Shown one piece after another: positions 1 to 8,812 of a stretch of 27,631 bases of DNA. The position numbers and the translations under genes are program-made. Origin of the DNA: an uncultured Clostridia bacterium (GTDB lineage: Bacteria; Bacillota; Clostridia; TANB77; CAG-508); NCBI GenBank assembly GCA_948857205.1, contig CAQPRV010000054.1, positions 1 to 27,631 of the forward strand, read 5' to 3'. The notes under the pieces are model-generated. The model searched no databases. It was not told where the DNA came from and was given only the letters and a program-made list of their open reading frames with translations. Position 1 is the first letter of the stretch. Every line of letters begins with the position of its first letter.

Positions 1-150
1 CCTAATATTTATTTTAAAGAGTTTTTCTTGATATTTCAATATTTACAAGCTTTTATTCTCAAATTAATAGCAAATTTTCGTATTTAGTATTATACTAACT
101 TAAACGACCACTGCGGTAGCAGTTTAGTGCAATTACAATTTCTAGATATA

Positions 151-200
151 AAAAGAGTGAAAACGACTTTTAAGCGAAAAAGTCAAATTTCACTCTTTTT
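151..200 (-). terminator. Rho-independent terminator of the minus-strand 98-aa gene
   Basis: Inverted repeat in which an outer stem (AAAAGAGTGAAA against TTTCACTCTTTT) encloses an inner stem (GACTTTT against AAAAGTC). It lies just beyond the stop codon at 214 and ends in an A/T tract on both sides, so it could stop transcription from either direction. The gene it most plainly serves is the minus-strand ORF ending at 214. Confidence 0.75.
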
Positions 201-213
201 ATTTTAGATTGTT

Positions 214-510
214 CTATTCCTCAAAACATCCCATAACTAACTGAGATCCATCCACAAAACCATTCCTATAATACTTCTCATTCCAATAGCAAAGATAGTC
301 CATGAAATTCTTATTAAGCTGATCTAATTGCTTTTGAACAAATTTTTCATTTTGATTAGGAACATTTTTCAATATTTTCTCAGATATTTCCTCAAAATAT
401 ATACAATATCTTTTATCTTGAGGAGACATAGTAGAAAATGCAGTTTCCTCTCTATATTCTAACCATTCTTTCAAAATATCATTTTCATTTACTTCTCTAA
501 AATTCACCAT
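214..510 (-). CDS. Small uncharacterised protein, possibly DUF6809-like, downstream of tnpV
   Basis: 98-aa acidic soluble protein with no signal peptide or membrane segment. The C-terminal pattern F-x-x-G-F-x-D-G-x-x-L-V-M-x-x-F-E-E (about residues 80-98) resembles the end of small Bacillota proteins grouped as DUF6809, which often sit in mobile elements; this is a recollection from pattern and not a search result. A strong AGGAGG lies 6-11 bases before the ATG at 510. That ribosome site overlaps the ancestral tnpV stop codon at 523-525, so the two genes were probably co-transcribed and coupled. A terminator follows directly. The function is unknown. Confidence 0.6.
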   Translation of the reverse strand: MVNFREVNENDILKEWLEYREETAFSTMSPQDKRYCIYFEEISEKILKNVPNQNEKFVQKQLDQLNKNFMDYLCYWNEKYYRNGFVDGSQLVMGCFEE

Positions 511-522
511 ATCTAATTCCTC

Positions 523-876
523 CTACACATATAAAATTTCATTAAAAACGATTTCTTCAGCTCTATTTTTAATATTATTCATAGCTTGAACTCATTCCAT
601 TTGATTGTGTTCTTTCAAATTCTCATTAACATTTTCTTGTTCAGCAAGTTGTTTTATAAGTAGATTTACTTTGTCAGTAGTATTTTCATCTATTTCAATT
701 AAATGTTGTTTTAAAGTACCACTTATAAGCAATTCAGTATATAAACCTCTTTTATGTTCTTTCAAATAATTAAGCCTTAACCTTCCATATTTACCAATGC
801 TTTTACTAGGTTGTCTAGGCAAATATAAATCAGGAACTAAATAATCTCCTTCTTTGTGATAAGTAATTTTATTCAT
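523..876 (-). pseudogene. tnpV: tnpV-type transposon-encoded protein with premature TGA
   Basis: The protein begins MNKITYHKEGDYLVPDL and continues with SIGKYGRLRLNYLKEHKRGLY and a segment around LLISGTLKQHLIEID, matching the TnpV family (small transposon-encoded proteins of Bacillota mobile elements, role unknown). The start at 876 is chosen because GGGAGG precedes it by 8 bases; a longer frame reaches 918 without a ribosome site. After residue 94 the frame hits TGA at 592-594, where the family has a conserved Trp (N-Q-M-E-W). Past the stop the same frame continues as VQAMNNIKNRAEEIVFNEIL and ends at TAG 523-525, which is the normal C-terminus. TGA is a real stop elsewhere here (addB, pgeF), so this is most simply a TGG-to-TGA nonsense mutation. 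Confidence 0.8.
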
Positions 877-1272
877 TTTCAAAACCTCCCAAAATAAATT
901 TTTAGGTTTCCCATACATCTAATTTTTGTTGCGAACATGTGTGTAAAATCCTTGGGGAAAAGTTGGGGAAAAACTTTTCCAAAAAGTTCAAAAAAAGACA
1001 CAAATGTTCTGAAATTCATTTCCCCAATTTTTATTGATATACTCGCTAAAACCCTTGGTTTCACTAAATTACAAAAGCCTGTCAACCCATTCTCATAACC
1101 TGAAGGTATTAAATCAGCAGTTTCCTAACATATCCAAGCAATATAAAAAGAAAAAAGTTTATAAAATTCAAAAATTAATATCAATAAAGACCTAAAAAGT
1201 CAAAAAAAATATAAAAAAGCTACAAAATATGTTATAATAAAATAAAAAAAATATAGAAAAGGTAAATAAAAA
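877..1272. other. Gene-free stretch upstream of tnpV, probable mobile-element remnant
   Basis: No convincing gene. On the minus strand a frame stays open from about 1124 to 879 (containing NFRTFVSFFELFGKVFP and FTHMFATKIRCMG) but has no ribosome site or ATG and overlaps the tnpV start; it may be conserved mobile-element DNA rather than a gene. A hairpin GGAAAAGTT / AACTTTTCC lies at 956-980. A TATAAT at about 1231-1236 may be the -10 of the ogg gene, but no good -35 was seen. Confidence 0.35.
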
Positions 1273-2139
1273 ATGAAAGAACAAAAATACGAAATAGAAA
1301 ATATCAAATCCTTTGAATTAAAAGACATATTTGAATGTGGTCAATGTTTTAGATGGAAGGAGCAAAAAGATGGAAGTTATACAGGAATATTTAAAAAAAA
1401 TGTTATAAACGTAAAAAAAACAGAAAAAAATGTAACCTTTCAAGGAATATGTGAAAAGGACATACAAGAAACAGTAAGAGAATATTTTGACTTAAACAGA
1501 GATTACGAAGAAATAAAAGAAAAACTATCAAAAATAGATGACAATATGAAAACGAGTATTAAATATGGAGAAGGAATTAGAATTTTAAATCAAGACATAT
1601 GGGAAACAATCATTTCTTTTATAATATCTGCTAACAATAATATTCCTAGAATAAAAGGAATAATTGAAAGATTATCCAAAAATTATGGAGAATTAATAAA
1701 ATTTAGAGGTGAAGAATATTATACATTTCCTTCACCAGAGCAACTAAAAGATGTAACAGTAGAAGAATACAGAAAATTAGGTTTAGGATTTAGAGATATA
1801 AGGTTATATGAAACTACAAAAATGATATTACAAAAAGAAATAAATTTAGAAGAAATGGAAAACAACCCAAATACAACAGAGGTAAGAAATCAACTATTAA
1901 AGTTATCTGGAGTAGGACCAAAAGTTGCAGATTGTATTCTATTATTTTCCACTTTAAAAAGATTTGAAGTTTTTCCAATAGATGTGTGGGTAAGAAGAGT
2001 TATGAATGATTTATATATTAAGCAGAAGGATGAAACAAAAGTAAGCAAAAAGCAAATAGAAGAAATTGCTGAAGAAAAATTTGGGAATTTAGCAGGTCTA
2101 GCACAACAATATTTATTTTATTGGAGAAGAGAAGCATAA
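1273..2139 (+). CDS. ogg: 8-oxoguanine DNA glycosylase/AP lyase (OGG1 type, HhH-GPD)
   Basis: 288 aa, the usual length for bacterial OGG1-type enzymes, which excise 8-oxoguanine and cut the abasic strand in base excision repair. The N-terminal OGG domain carries GQCFRW (residues 23-28), equivalent to the QSFRW region of human OGG1. The helix-hairpin-helix LSGVGPKVADC (211-221) holds the expected catalytic Lys217, followed by the GPD-loop Asp237 in FPIDVWVRR. Both catalytic residues are present. The ATG at 1273 has a weak AAAGG ribosome site. addB begins about 60 bases downstream on the same strand, so the two repair genes may share a transcript. Confidence 0.93.
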   Translation: MKEQKYEIENIKSFELKDIFECGQCFRWKEQKDGSYTGIFKKNVINVKKTEKNVTFQGICEKDIQETVREYFDLNRDYEEIKEKLSKIDDNMKTSIKYGEGIRILNQDIWETIISFIISANNNIPRIKGIIERLSKNYGELIKFRGEEYYTFPSPEQLKDVTVEEYRKLGLGFRDIRLYETTKMILQKEINLEEMENNPNTTEVRNQLLKLSGVGPKVADCILLFSTLKRFEVFPIDVWVRRVMNDLYIKQKDETKVSKKQIEEIAEEKFGNLAGLAQQYLFYWRREA

Positions 2140-2197
2140 AAGTAATAGAAAAAGAGACAGTCAAAGATAATTGACATTTATATTTAGGGAGAGGAAT

Positions 2198-5100
2198 ATG
2201 GGATTAAGAATAATTTATGGAAAATCAGGAAGCGGAAAAAGCGAATTTTGCTTTTCCGAAATTGCCAATTTAATATCAAAAAAAGAAAACATTTATATAA
2301 TAACACCAGAGCAGTTTTCCTTTACTGCTGAAAACAAATTAATGGATGCAATAAATAAAAAAGCAGTAATAAATGCAGAAGTAGTAACATTAAGTAGAAT
2401 GGCTTATAGAGTCTTAAAAGACATAGGAGGAGAAGTTAAAACAAGCTTATCAAAATGCGGAAAAGCCATGTTAATATATGCTATTCTAAATGAAAATAAA
2501 GGAAATTTAAAATTTTTAGGAAAATCAGATGAAAATATAGAATTAGGAATAAGAACAATTACTGAATTCAAGAAACATGGAATAACAATAGACAATTTAA
2601 AAAATGAAATAGAAAAAACAGATGATATATATTTAAAAACCAAATTAACAGATATGACTTTAATATATGAAAACTTTGAAAATAAAATTGCCAACTATTA
2701 CATAGATGACACAGATTTATTAACAATACTTGCCAATAATTTAAGCAAAGTTAACTTTATAAAAAATAGCATTATATATATAGATGAGTTTGCAGGTTTT
2801 ACAAAACAAGAATATGAAGTAATAAAAGAATTAATAAAATATGCAAAACAAGTTAATATAACAATAGGTATTGATAATCTAAATCCAGGAGTAAATCCAG
2901 ACACAGACATATATTATACTAATAAAATTACCTTATATAAATTAATAGATTTGATAAATGAAAATGGATTTAAATTAGAAGAGCCAGTATTTTTAAATAA
3001 ACAATATAGATTTAAAACAAAAGAATTAAAACACTTAGCTGACAATATTAATGAAATAAAATCCACAACTTTTGAACAAGATGTGGATAACTTACATTTA
3101 TTTTTAGCGAAAAATCCATATTCAGAAGTAGAAAATCTAGCAAAAGAAATAAAAAAATTAGTGAAAGATAAAGCTTTAAGATATAAAGATATATCAATTA
3201 TAACAAAAAATATTGAAACCTATTCTTCTCTAGTAAGAGCAATTTTTAATAAATACCAAATACCTGTATTTATTGATGAAAAAAGAGACTTAAATCAGAA
3301 TATTCTTATTCAGTATATTTTATCTATATTAGAAATCTTAACAAAGAACTTTTCACATGAAGCAGTTTTCAGTTATATGAAAATAGGCTTTTGTGAAATA
3401 GAACAAGATGAGATCTTTAAATTAGAAAATTATTGTAATAAGTGGGGAATAAAACAAAATAAGTGGAAAAAGGATTTTATTTATGAACTAGACAACGAAA
3501 ACAAAAGACAAGAAATAGAAAGGTTAAATGAGATAAGAAAACAGATTATAAATCCACTTTTAGAATTAAAAGAAAAAATAATAAAAGAGAAAACTGCGAT
3601 AAATACTACAAAAACTTTATATCAATTTATACAAGAACAGAAAATAGAAGAAAAAATATCTTTAAAACTTGATGAATTAGAAAAAGCAGGTAATATAGAT
3701 TTAGCAAAAGAATATAAATCAAGTTATCAGATTTTAATAAATATATTTGATGAAATTGTGCTTATTTTTAATAACGAAAAATTGACCTTAGATAATTACA
3801 GTAAAATATTAAAAATAGGCTTAAAAAATAGTGGACTAGGAAAAATACCAGGAACACAAGATCAAGTTATTTTTGGAGATGTAGACAGATCAAGAAGTCA
3901 TAAAGTACAAAACGTGTTTATAATTGGGCTAAATGATGGAAGTTTCCCAAGTATAAATAAAGATGAGGGATTTTTTAATGATACAGATAGAGAAAAGCTA
4001 AAGCAAGATGGATTAGAAATGGCAAAAGGAACAATAGAACAATTATATGAAGATAATTTCAATATCTATAAAGCCTTTACAACTGCTGAAAAACAGTTAT
4101 ATATGTCATATGTATCAACAAACAGTGAAGCAAAAGCCTTAAGACCATCAAGATATATAAATAAAATAAAAAAAATATTTCTTAAGATAGTAGAAAAAAG
4201 TGATGTAATAGAAAAGGAATATGAAATATTAAATCAAGAAATTACCTATGAACAATTAATTGAAAATATTTATAAACTTGAAAGTGGAGAAAAAATTAAT
4301 CAAATTTGGTATGAAATATATAAATATTATAAAAGCCAAAAAGAATGGGAAGAGAGACTGAGCCAAGCTTTAGAAGGCTTAAAATATAGCAACTTGCCAC
4401 ACAGTATAAAAAAAGAAAATATTGAAAAATTATATGGAAATACCTTAAAAACAAGTGTATCACAATTGGAGAAATACAGAAGCTGCCCATTTTCATATTA
4501 TTTACAATATGGATTACGACTAAAAGAAAAAGAAGAATTAAGAGTACAAAGTTTTAATACAGGTTCGTTTATGCATGAAACAATAGACGAGTTTTTTGAA
4601 TACATAAGAGATGAAAAAATATTATTAACAGAAATTGAAGAAGAACAAATTTTAAAAATTGTGTCAAATATAATTGATAGAAATTTAAACTTAAGTAAAA
4701 ATTATATATTCATAGCAACTGTTAAATATAAAGTATTAGTAAGAAGATTAAAAAGAATAGTAAGTAAAGCCTTAAAATATATAATAGAAACCTTAATACA
4801 CAGTGATTTTAATATACAGGGAACAGAAATTGAATTTAACAAAAAAGGAGAATATCCTCCAATTATTTTAGAATTAGAAAATGGTAAGAAAGTTGAAATA
4901 ACAGGAAAGATAGACAGAATAGATACTGCAAGTTCAGAGGAAGGAAAATATTTAAGAATAATAGATTATAAATCATCAAGTAAAAATATAGATTTAAATG
5001 AAGTGTATGCAGGTCTTCAGATTCAGCTATTAACCTATACAGATGCCATTTGCAAAACAGAAGACATAATGCCAGCAGGAGTATTTTACTTTTCATTATT

Positions 5101-5560
5101 AGAACAAATGGTAAAAGCAGACAAAAAAATATCTGAAGAAGAAATAGAAGAACTTATTAGAAAAAACTTTAGAATGAAAGGCTTAATAATAGCAGATGTA
5201 AAAATCATAAAAATGAATGATAACACTTTACAATCAGGAAGTTCAAAATTAGTGCCAGCAGCAATTACAGTATCTGGAACAGTTAACGAAAAATGGACAA
5301 GTGGTGTAAATAAAGAACAATTTAAAGTTCTACAAGATTATATTGACAAAATAATAAAAGATATATCAAAGGAAATCTTAAGTGGAAAAATAGACTTGAA
5401 ACCTTACAATAAGAAAGGAAAAACACCATGTGAATATTGTTCATATAAACCAATATGTGGATTTAATACAAAACAAAAGGGAAATGAGTATAATTATATT
5501 GATAAAAAGTCAAAAGATGATATAATATTAAAGATGAAAAATTATGAGAGGGAAAAGTGA
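2198..5560 (+). CDS. addB: ATP-dependent helicase/nuclease subunit B (AddB)
   Basis: 1120 aa. AddB pairs with AddA to resect double-strand breaks; it supplies a nuclease domain and, in known AddAB, the Chi-recognising inactivated helicase fold. Visible features are Walker A GKSGSGKS (8-15), nuclease motifs GSFMHETIDEFF, GKIDRID and IIDYKSSSK (Asp923, Lys925), and a split Fe-S cysteine set: Cys763, then Cys1078, Cys1081 and Cys1087 (CxxC-x5-C), with spacing like that of B. subtilis AddB. The ATG at 2198 is preferred over a TTG at 2171 because GGGAGAGG lies just before it and GLRIIYGKSGSGKS then starts as in the family. addA, normally adjacent, is not in the window; an MFS gene follows instead. 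Confidence 0.96.
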   Translation: MGLRIIYGKSGSGKSEFCFSEIANLISKKENIYIITPEQFSFTAENKLMDAINKKAVINAEVVTLSRMAYRVLKDIGGEVKTSLSKCGKAMLIYAILNENKGNLKFLGKSDENIELGIRTITEFKKHGITIDNLKNEIEKTDDIYLKTKLTDMTLIYENFENKIANYYIDDTDLLTILANNLSKVNFIKNSIIYIDEFAGFTKQEYEVIKELIKYAKQVNITIGIDNLNPGVNPDTDIYYTNKITLYKLIDLINENGFKLEEPVFLNKQYRFKTKELKHLADNINEIKSTTFEQDVDNLHLFLAKNPYSEVENLAKEIKKLVKDKALRYKDISIITKNIETYSSLVRAIFNKYQIPVFIDEKRDLNQNILIQYILSILEILTKNFSHEAVFSYMKIGFCEIEQDEIFKLENYCNKWGIKQNKWKKDFIYELDNENKRQEIERLNEIRKQIINPLLELKEKIIKEKTAINTTKTLYQFIQEQKIEEKISLKLDELEKAGNIDLAKEYKSSYQILINIFDEIVLIFNNEKLTLDNYSKILKIGLKNSGLGKIPGTQDQVIFGDVDRSRSHKVQNVFIIGLNDGSFPSINKDEGFFNDTDREKLKQDGLEMAKGTIEQLYEDNFNIYKAFTTAEKQLYMSYVSTNSEAKALRPSRYINKIKKIFLKIVEKSDVIEKEYEILNQEITYEQLIENIYKLESGEKINQIWYEIYKYYKSQKEWEERLSQALEGLKYSNLPHSIKKENIEKLYGNTLKTSVSQLEKYRSCPFSYYLQYGLRLKEKEELRVQSFNTGSFMHETIDEFFEYIRDEKILLTEIEEEQILKIVSNIIDRNLNLSKNYIFIATVKYKVLVRRLKRIVSKALKYIIETLIHSDFNIQGTEIEFNKKGEYPPIILELENGKKVEITGKIDRIDTASSEEGKYLRIIDYKSSSKNIDLNEVYAGLQIQLLTYTDAICKTEDIMPAGVFYFSLLEQMVKADKKISEEEIEELIRKNFRMKGLIIADVKIIKMNDNTLQSGSSKLVPAAITVSGTVNEKWTSGVNKEQFKVLQDYIDKIIKDISKEILSGKIDLKPYNKKGKTPCEYCSYKPICGFNTKQKGNEYNYIDKKSKDDIILKMKNYEREK

Positions 5561-6846
5561 TGAATAAAGAAGAAACACAAAAGATGAGAAAAACAAATAT
5601 GAGAATATTTCCTACTTATAAGAAAATGGCATGGGATTATTTATTTTATTATAGTATTGATTTTTTGTTTTTAACTCAAATTAAAAATATTAGTGCAGCA
5701 GATGTAGTACTTTTAAATTCCATTAAGTCATTATTTGGAATTTTTATTCAAATGCCAGCAAATGTTATTGTTGAATTTTTAGGTAGAAAAAATAGTATAA
5801 TATTAGGAAATATTTTAAATTGTTTATATATGGTAATGTTTATGGCAAGTGGAAGTTTATTTGATTTGTTTATTGCTAAATTTATGTCTTCCATAGCTGT
5901 TTCAATTAAGGACATTTCTGAACCAAGTTTATTAAATGAATCTATTCCACCTTCAAGGTATAAGAGTAATATATTTGCAAAAATTAATGCTAAAGGTGCA
6001 TCAGGTTTTTTTCTTTTTAGTGCTATTTCAAAAGTAATAGCTGGATTTTTATTTGATATAAATGGATATATACCATTTATATGCTCACTTATAGTATTAA
6101 TAATTGTTACTATTATGTCTATGGGATATATTGAACCTATAAAGAAACAAAAAAATAAGAAAAATGTAAATAGTGCAAAAATGCAAATAAAAGATATAAA
6201 GGAAGGCTTTAGTTTTATATTAAAATCAGAAAGATTAAAAGGATTAATATTATCTGCATCCCTAATAGCTAGCTTATTAACAATTATGGCAAGTTATAGA
6301 ACAAGTCTATTAAAAGATATAAATATATCAGCATCCTTTATTGGAATAATCTCAGCATTATCAAGTTATGCGAGTTCATATGGCTCAAAAAGACAAAAAC
6401 AGTTTCATGAAAAGTTTAGAAATAAATCTATTATAACAATTGCACTAATGTTTTCTATTAGTATGATAGTTGCAGGTATACTAGGTATTAAAGCAGAACA
6501 ATACAAATTATTAGTAATTATTGTTGTAATAGCATATTTAATAGGTAAGTTTGCACATGGAATATTTTTTGCTATTATGGATAAATATTTACGTAATTTT
6601 ACTAATGAAAATATTGATACAAAAGTGTTTACAGTTAAAAACTTATTTGTAAATATAGTTTCAGCAATTATGGGAATACTTGCATCATTTTTATTAGATA
6701 AAATGAAAACAGCCTATTGTATGATAATTGTTGGAATTGCTTTTACAATTATATATATTTTAATGGGAATATATATGAAATCAAGAGTAGGGCTAAAACC
6801 TGAGGAATATTCAAAAGAAGAAAGAAAATATGATGAACTAATATAA
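5560..6846 (+). CDS. MFS transporter, substrate unknown
   Basis: 428-aa integral membrane protein with about twelve hydrophobic helices arranged as two halves around a central basic loop (KKQKNKKNVNSAK). The inter-helix loop GRKNSIILGN between helices 2 and 3 resembles the major facilitator A-motif region. The substrate cannot be read from sequence. The ATG at 5560 overlaps the addB stop (TGATG) and has GAGAGGG upstream, so translation is probably coupled to addB; a GTG three bases earlier is the alternative. The link to DNA repair seems positional only. Confidence 0.85.
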   Translation: MNKEETQKMRKTNMRIFPTYKKMAWDYLFYYSIDFLFLTQIKNISAADVVLLNSIKSLFGIFIQMPANVIVEFLGRKNSIILGNILNCLYMVMFMASGSLFDLFIAKFMSSIAVSIKDISEPSLLNESIPPSRYKSNIFAKINAKGASGFFLFSAISKVIAGFLFDINGYIPFICSLIVLIIVTIMSMGYIEPIKKQKNKKNVNSAKMQIKDIKEGFSFILKSERLKGLILSASLIASLLTIMASYRTSLLKDINISASFIGIISALSSYASSYGSKRQKQFHEKFRNKSIITIALMFSISMIVAGILGIKAEQYKLLVIIVVIAYLIGKFAHGIFFAIMDKYLRNFTNENIDTKVFTVKNLFVNIVSAIMGILASFLLDKMKTAYCMIIVGIAFTIIYILMGIYMKSRVGLKPEEYSKEERKYDELI

Positions 6847-6916
6847 AAGCAATAACTCCAATATAATTATAGATATAAATCAAATTTTGTACTTTGGAAA
6901 GGAAGTAACAATAAAT

Positions 6917-7753
6917 ATGGATTTATCAAATGAAAATATTATACACATAAAAAATAAAGATATACAATACCTTCAATTTAGAAAATTATTAGAATATAAG
7001 AACGTAATAAATCATGCTTATTCTATAGGAACAAAAGTAAATTATATGACAGAAAAATCTAATAAAGATAAATTATCAAAAGAACAATATCAAAATATTA
7101 TAAAGAATTATCAAAACTTATGTGATACAATAGGAAGTGACTATATTAATTTAGTGAAAGCAAATCAAGAGCATACAGATGAAGTGAAAATAGTAACACA
7201 AAAATTTAAAAATAAGGAACCTGATATACATGTTGATAATTACTCAAAAACAGATGGCTTAATAACAAATAAAGAAGGATTATTATTAAGTACAACAAAT
7301 GCAGATTGTATACTATTATTATTTTTCGATCCAGTAAAAAAAGTAATTGCAAATACACACTCTGGATGGAAAGGAACTATTCAAAGGATATCAGTAAAAA
7401 CAGTAAAAAAAATGGTAAAAGAATATGGTTGTAATCCACAAGACCTTATCTGTTGCATTTGTCCAAGCATCAGAAAATGTCATTTTGAAGTTGATAAACA
7501 AGTAAAAGACTTATTTGTAAAACAATTTGATGACTTAGACTTAAAGCAAATAATAGAAAAGCAGAAAGAAAAGGAAAAATGGAATATTGATACAGTTTTA
7601 ATTAATCAAATAATATTAAAAAGAGAAGGGCTTAAAGAGGAAAATATAATTGATAGTGGAATTTGTAGTGTATGTAATAGTAATTTAATACATTCCTATA
7701 GAGTAGAAAAACAGGATTATGGACTAAATACAGCACTAATTGAATTGCGATGA
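6917..7753 (+). CDS. pgeF: PgeF/YfiH family (laccase domain) purine nucleoside phosphorylase-like protein
   Basis: 278 aa if translation starts at ATG 6917, which has GGAAAGGAAG upstream at a rather long spacing; a TTG at 6887 would add ten residues without a ribosome site. This family was named polyphenol oxidase or laccase-like; members are reported to act on purine nucleosides. The conserved zinc ligands are visible: His86 in QEHTDEV, Cys131 in TTNADCILLL and His148 in HSGWKGT, with the downstream CPSIRKCHFEV signature. The stop codon TGA (7751-7753) is the first three bases of an inverted-repeat element, so insertion of that element may have set the C-terminus. Confidence 0.92.
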   Translation: MDLSNENIIHIKNKDIQYLQFRKLLEYKNVINHAYSIGTKVNYMTEKSNKDKLSKEQYQNIIKNYQNLCDTIGSDYINLVKANQEHTDEVKIVTQKFKNKEPDIHVDNYSKTDGLITNKEGLLLSTTNADCILLLFFDPVKKVIANTHSGWKGTIQRISVKTVKKMVKEYGCNPQDLICCICPSIRKCHFEVDKQVKDLFVKQFDDLDLKQIIEKQKEKEKWNIDTVLINQIILKREGLKEENIIDSGICSVCNSNLIHSYRVEKQDYGLNTALIELR

Positions 7754-7835
7754 TTTTGGGGACGGAGGAAAAAATCATCAAAAATTTTAAATGATAATAA
7801 TAAAGTAATGATTTTTTCCTCCGTCCCCAAAATCA
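7751..7835. repeat. REP/MITE-like inverted repeat, copy 1
   Basis: Two perfect 28-bp arms (7751-7778 and 7808-7835) containing TTTTGGGGACGGAGGAAAAA flank a 29-base AT-rich spacer. A further partial unit (CCCAAAATCA) follows the right arm at 7836-7845. The left arm supplies the stop codon of pgeF. A second copy lies at 23927-24045 in the opposite orientation, judged by the side carrying the extra partial unit. As RNA it would form a long hairpin and might also attenuate transcription between pgeF and the next gene. Confidence 0.85.
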
Positions 7836-7864
7836 CCCAAAATCATTAAATAGGGAGAAGAGAT

Positions 7865-8785
7865 ATGATAATTCCAAAACATTTAAATATTGGTGATACA
7901 ATAGGAGTAGTTGCTCCATCAAATCCAATTATAGGTGATAATATTGAGCAAATACAAAGAGCAAAAGAAATTGTAGAAAAAGATGGCTTTAAAGTTAAGT
8001 TTGCTAAAAATGTATTTTCTAATACAAATGGATATAGTAGCACTGCTATAGAAAAAGCTGAAGATATAAATAATATGTTTGCAGATAAAGAAGTAAAAAT
8101 GATATGGTGTGCTAAGGGTGGGAATAATTCTAATTCAGTATTTGAATATTTAGATTATGATTTAATTAAAAGTAATCCTAAGATTATTTGTGGATATAGT
8201 GATAGTATTTCTCTTTTAAATATGATAACTGTTAAAACAGAGCTTGTTACCTTTAGTAGTACAAATTTTAAAACAATTGCAACAGATGAAACAGACTATA
8301 GTTATAAAGAAGTTTTGAACAGATTTGTACATGAAAGTTTAGAATTAGGTAAAGAAAAAAGAGGATATAAGACAATTAGGGAAGGAATTGCACAAGGAGA
8401 ACTAATAGGTGGAAATTTAAATTTAATTAGTAATATGGTTGCTGGTAAATTTTCAGTTAACTTTCAGGATAAAATATTATTTATAGAGGACTTTGGATTA
8501 GAATCAGATCCTGTTGCAATAAGTTGTTATTTATATTTTATGAAACAAAATGGAGTTTTTGATAAGATTAAAGGATTATGGATTGGAAATTACCAACATG
8601 AAAGTGGTATAACTCTAGAAAAGATTGTATTAGATGTTATTGAAGAGGAATATAATTTTCCAATTATTAAATCTAATAATTTTGGACATATCGAGACAAA
8701 AACTGTAATTCCAATTGGTATAAAGGCTAAGATAGACACAAATAAAGAGGTTAAAATAGAATTAATAGAAAGATGTGTACTATAA
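7865..8785 (+). CDS. LD-carboxypeptidase / MccF-like serine peptidase (family S66)
   Basis: 306 aa, typical for S66 peptidases, which cleave L,D-tetrapeptides in murein recycling (LdcA) or inactivate microcin C-like compounds (MccF). The N-terminal signature GDTIGVVAPSNP is followed by the nucleophile elbow ICGYSDSISLLN with Ser112. The charge-relay residues are likely Glu208 in ILFIEDFG and His275 in NNFGHIETKTVIPIG. No signal peptide, so cytoplasmic as expected. GGGAGAAGAG precedes the ATG. Whether it is LdcA-like or MccF-like cannot be decided from sequence alone; the GHIETKTVIPIG ending leans to MccF-type members. Confidence 0.93.
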   Translation: MIIPKHLNIGDTIGVVAPSNPIIGDNIEQIQRAKEIVEKDGFKVKFAKNVFSNTNGYSSTAIEKAEDINNMFADKEVKMIWCAKGGNNSNSVFEYLDYDLIKSNPKIICGYSDSISLLNMITVKTELVTFSSTNFKTIATDETDYSYKEVLNRFVHESLELGKEKRGYKTIREGIAQGELIGGNLNLISNMVAGKFSVNFQDKILFIEDFGLESDPVAISCYLYFMKQNGVFDKIKGLWIGNYQHESGITLEKIVLDVIEEEYNFPIIKSNNFGHIETKTVIPIGIKAKIDTNKEVKIELIERCVL

Positions 8786-8812
8786 TATAAAATCAAAAAG
8801 GGAGCTTATAAA

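Noticed and set aside
930..945. LexA-like box (CGAACATGTGTG) near tnpV
   Set aside because: Only one half-site matches the Gram-positive LexA consensus and it lies in probable mobile-element DNA.
879..1085. Minus-strand 68-aa ORF overlapping the start of tnpV
   Set aside because: TTG start, no ribosome site, and it overlaps the better supported tnpV start; treated as mobile-element remnant DNA.
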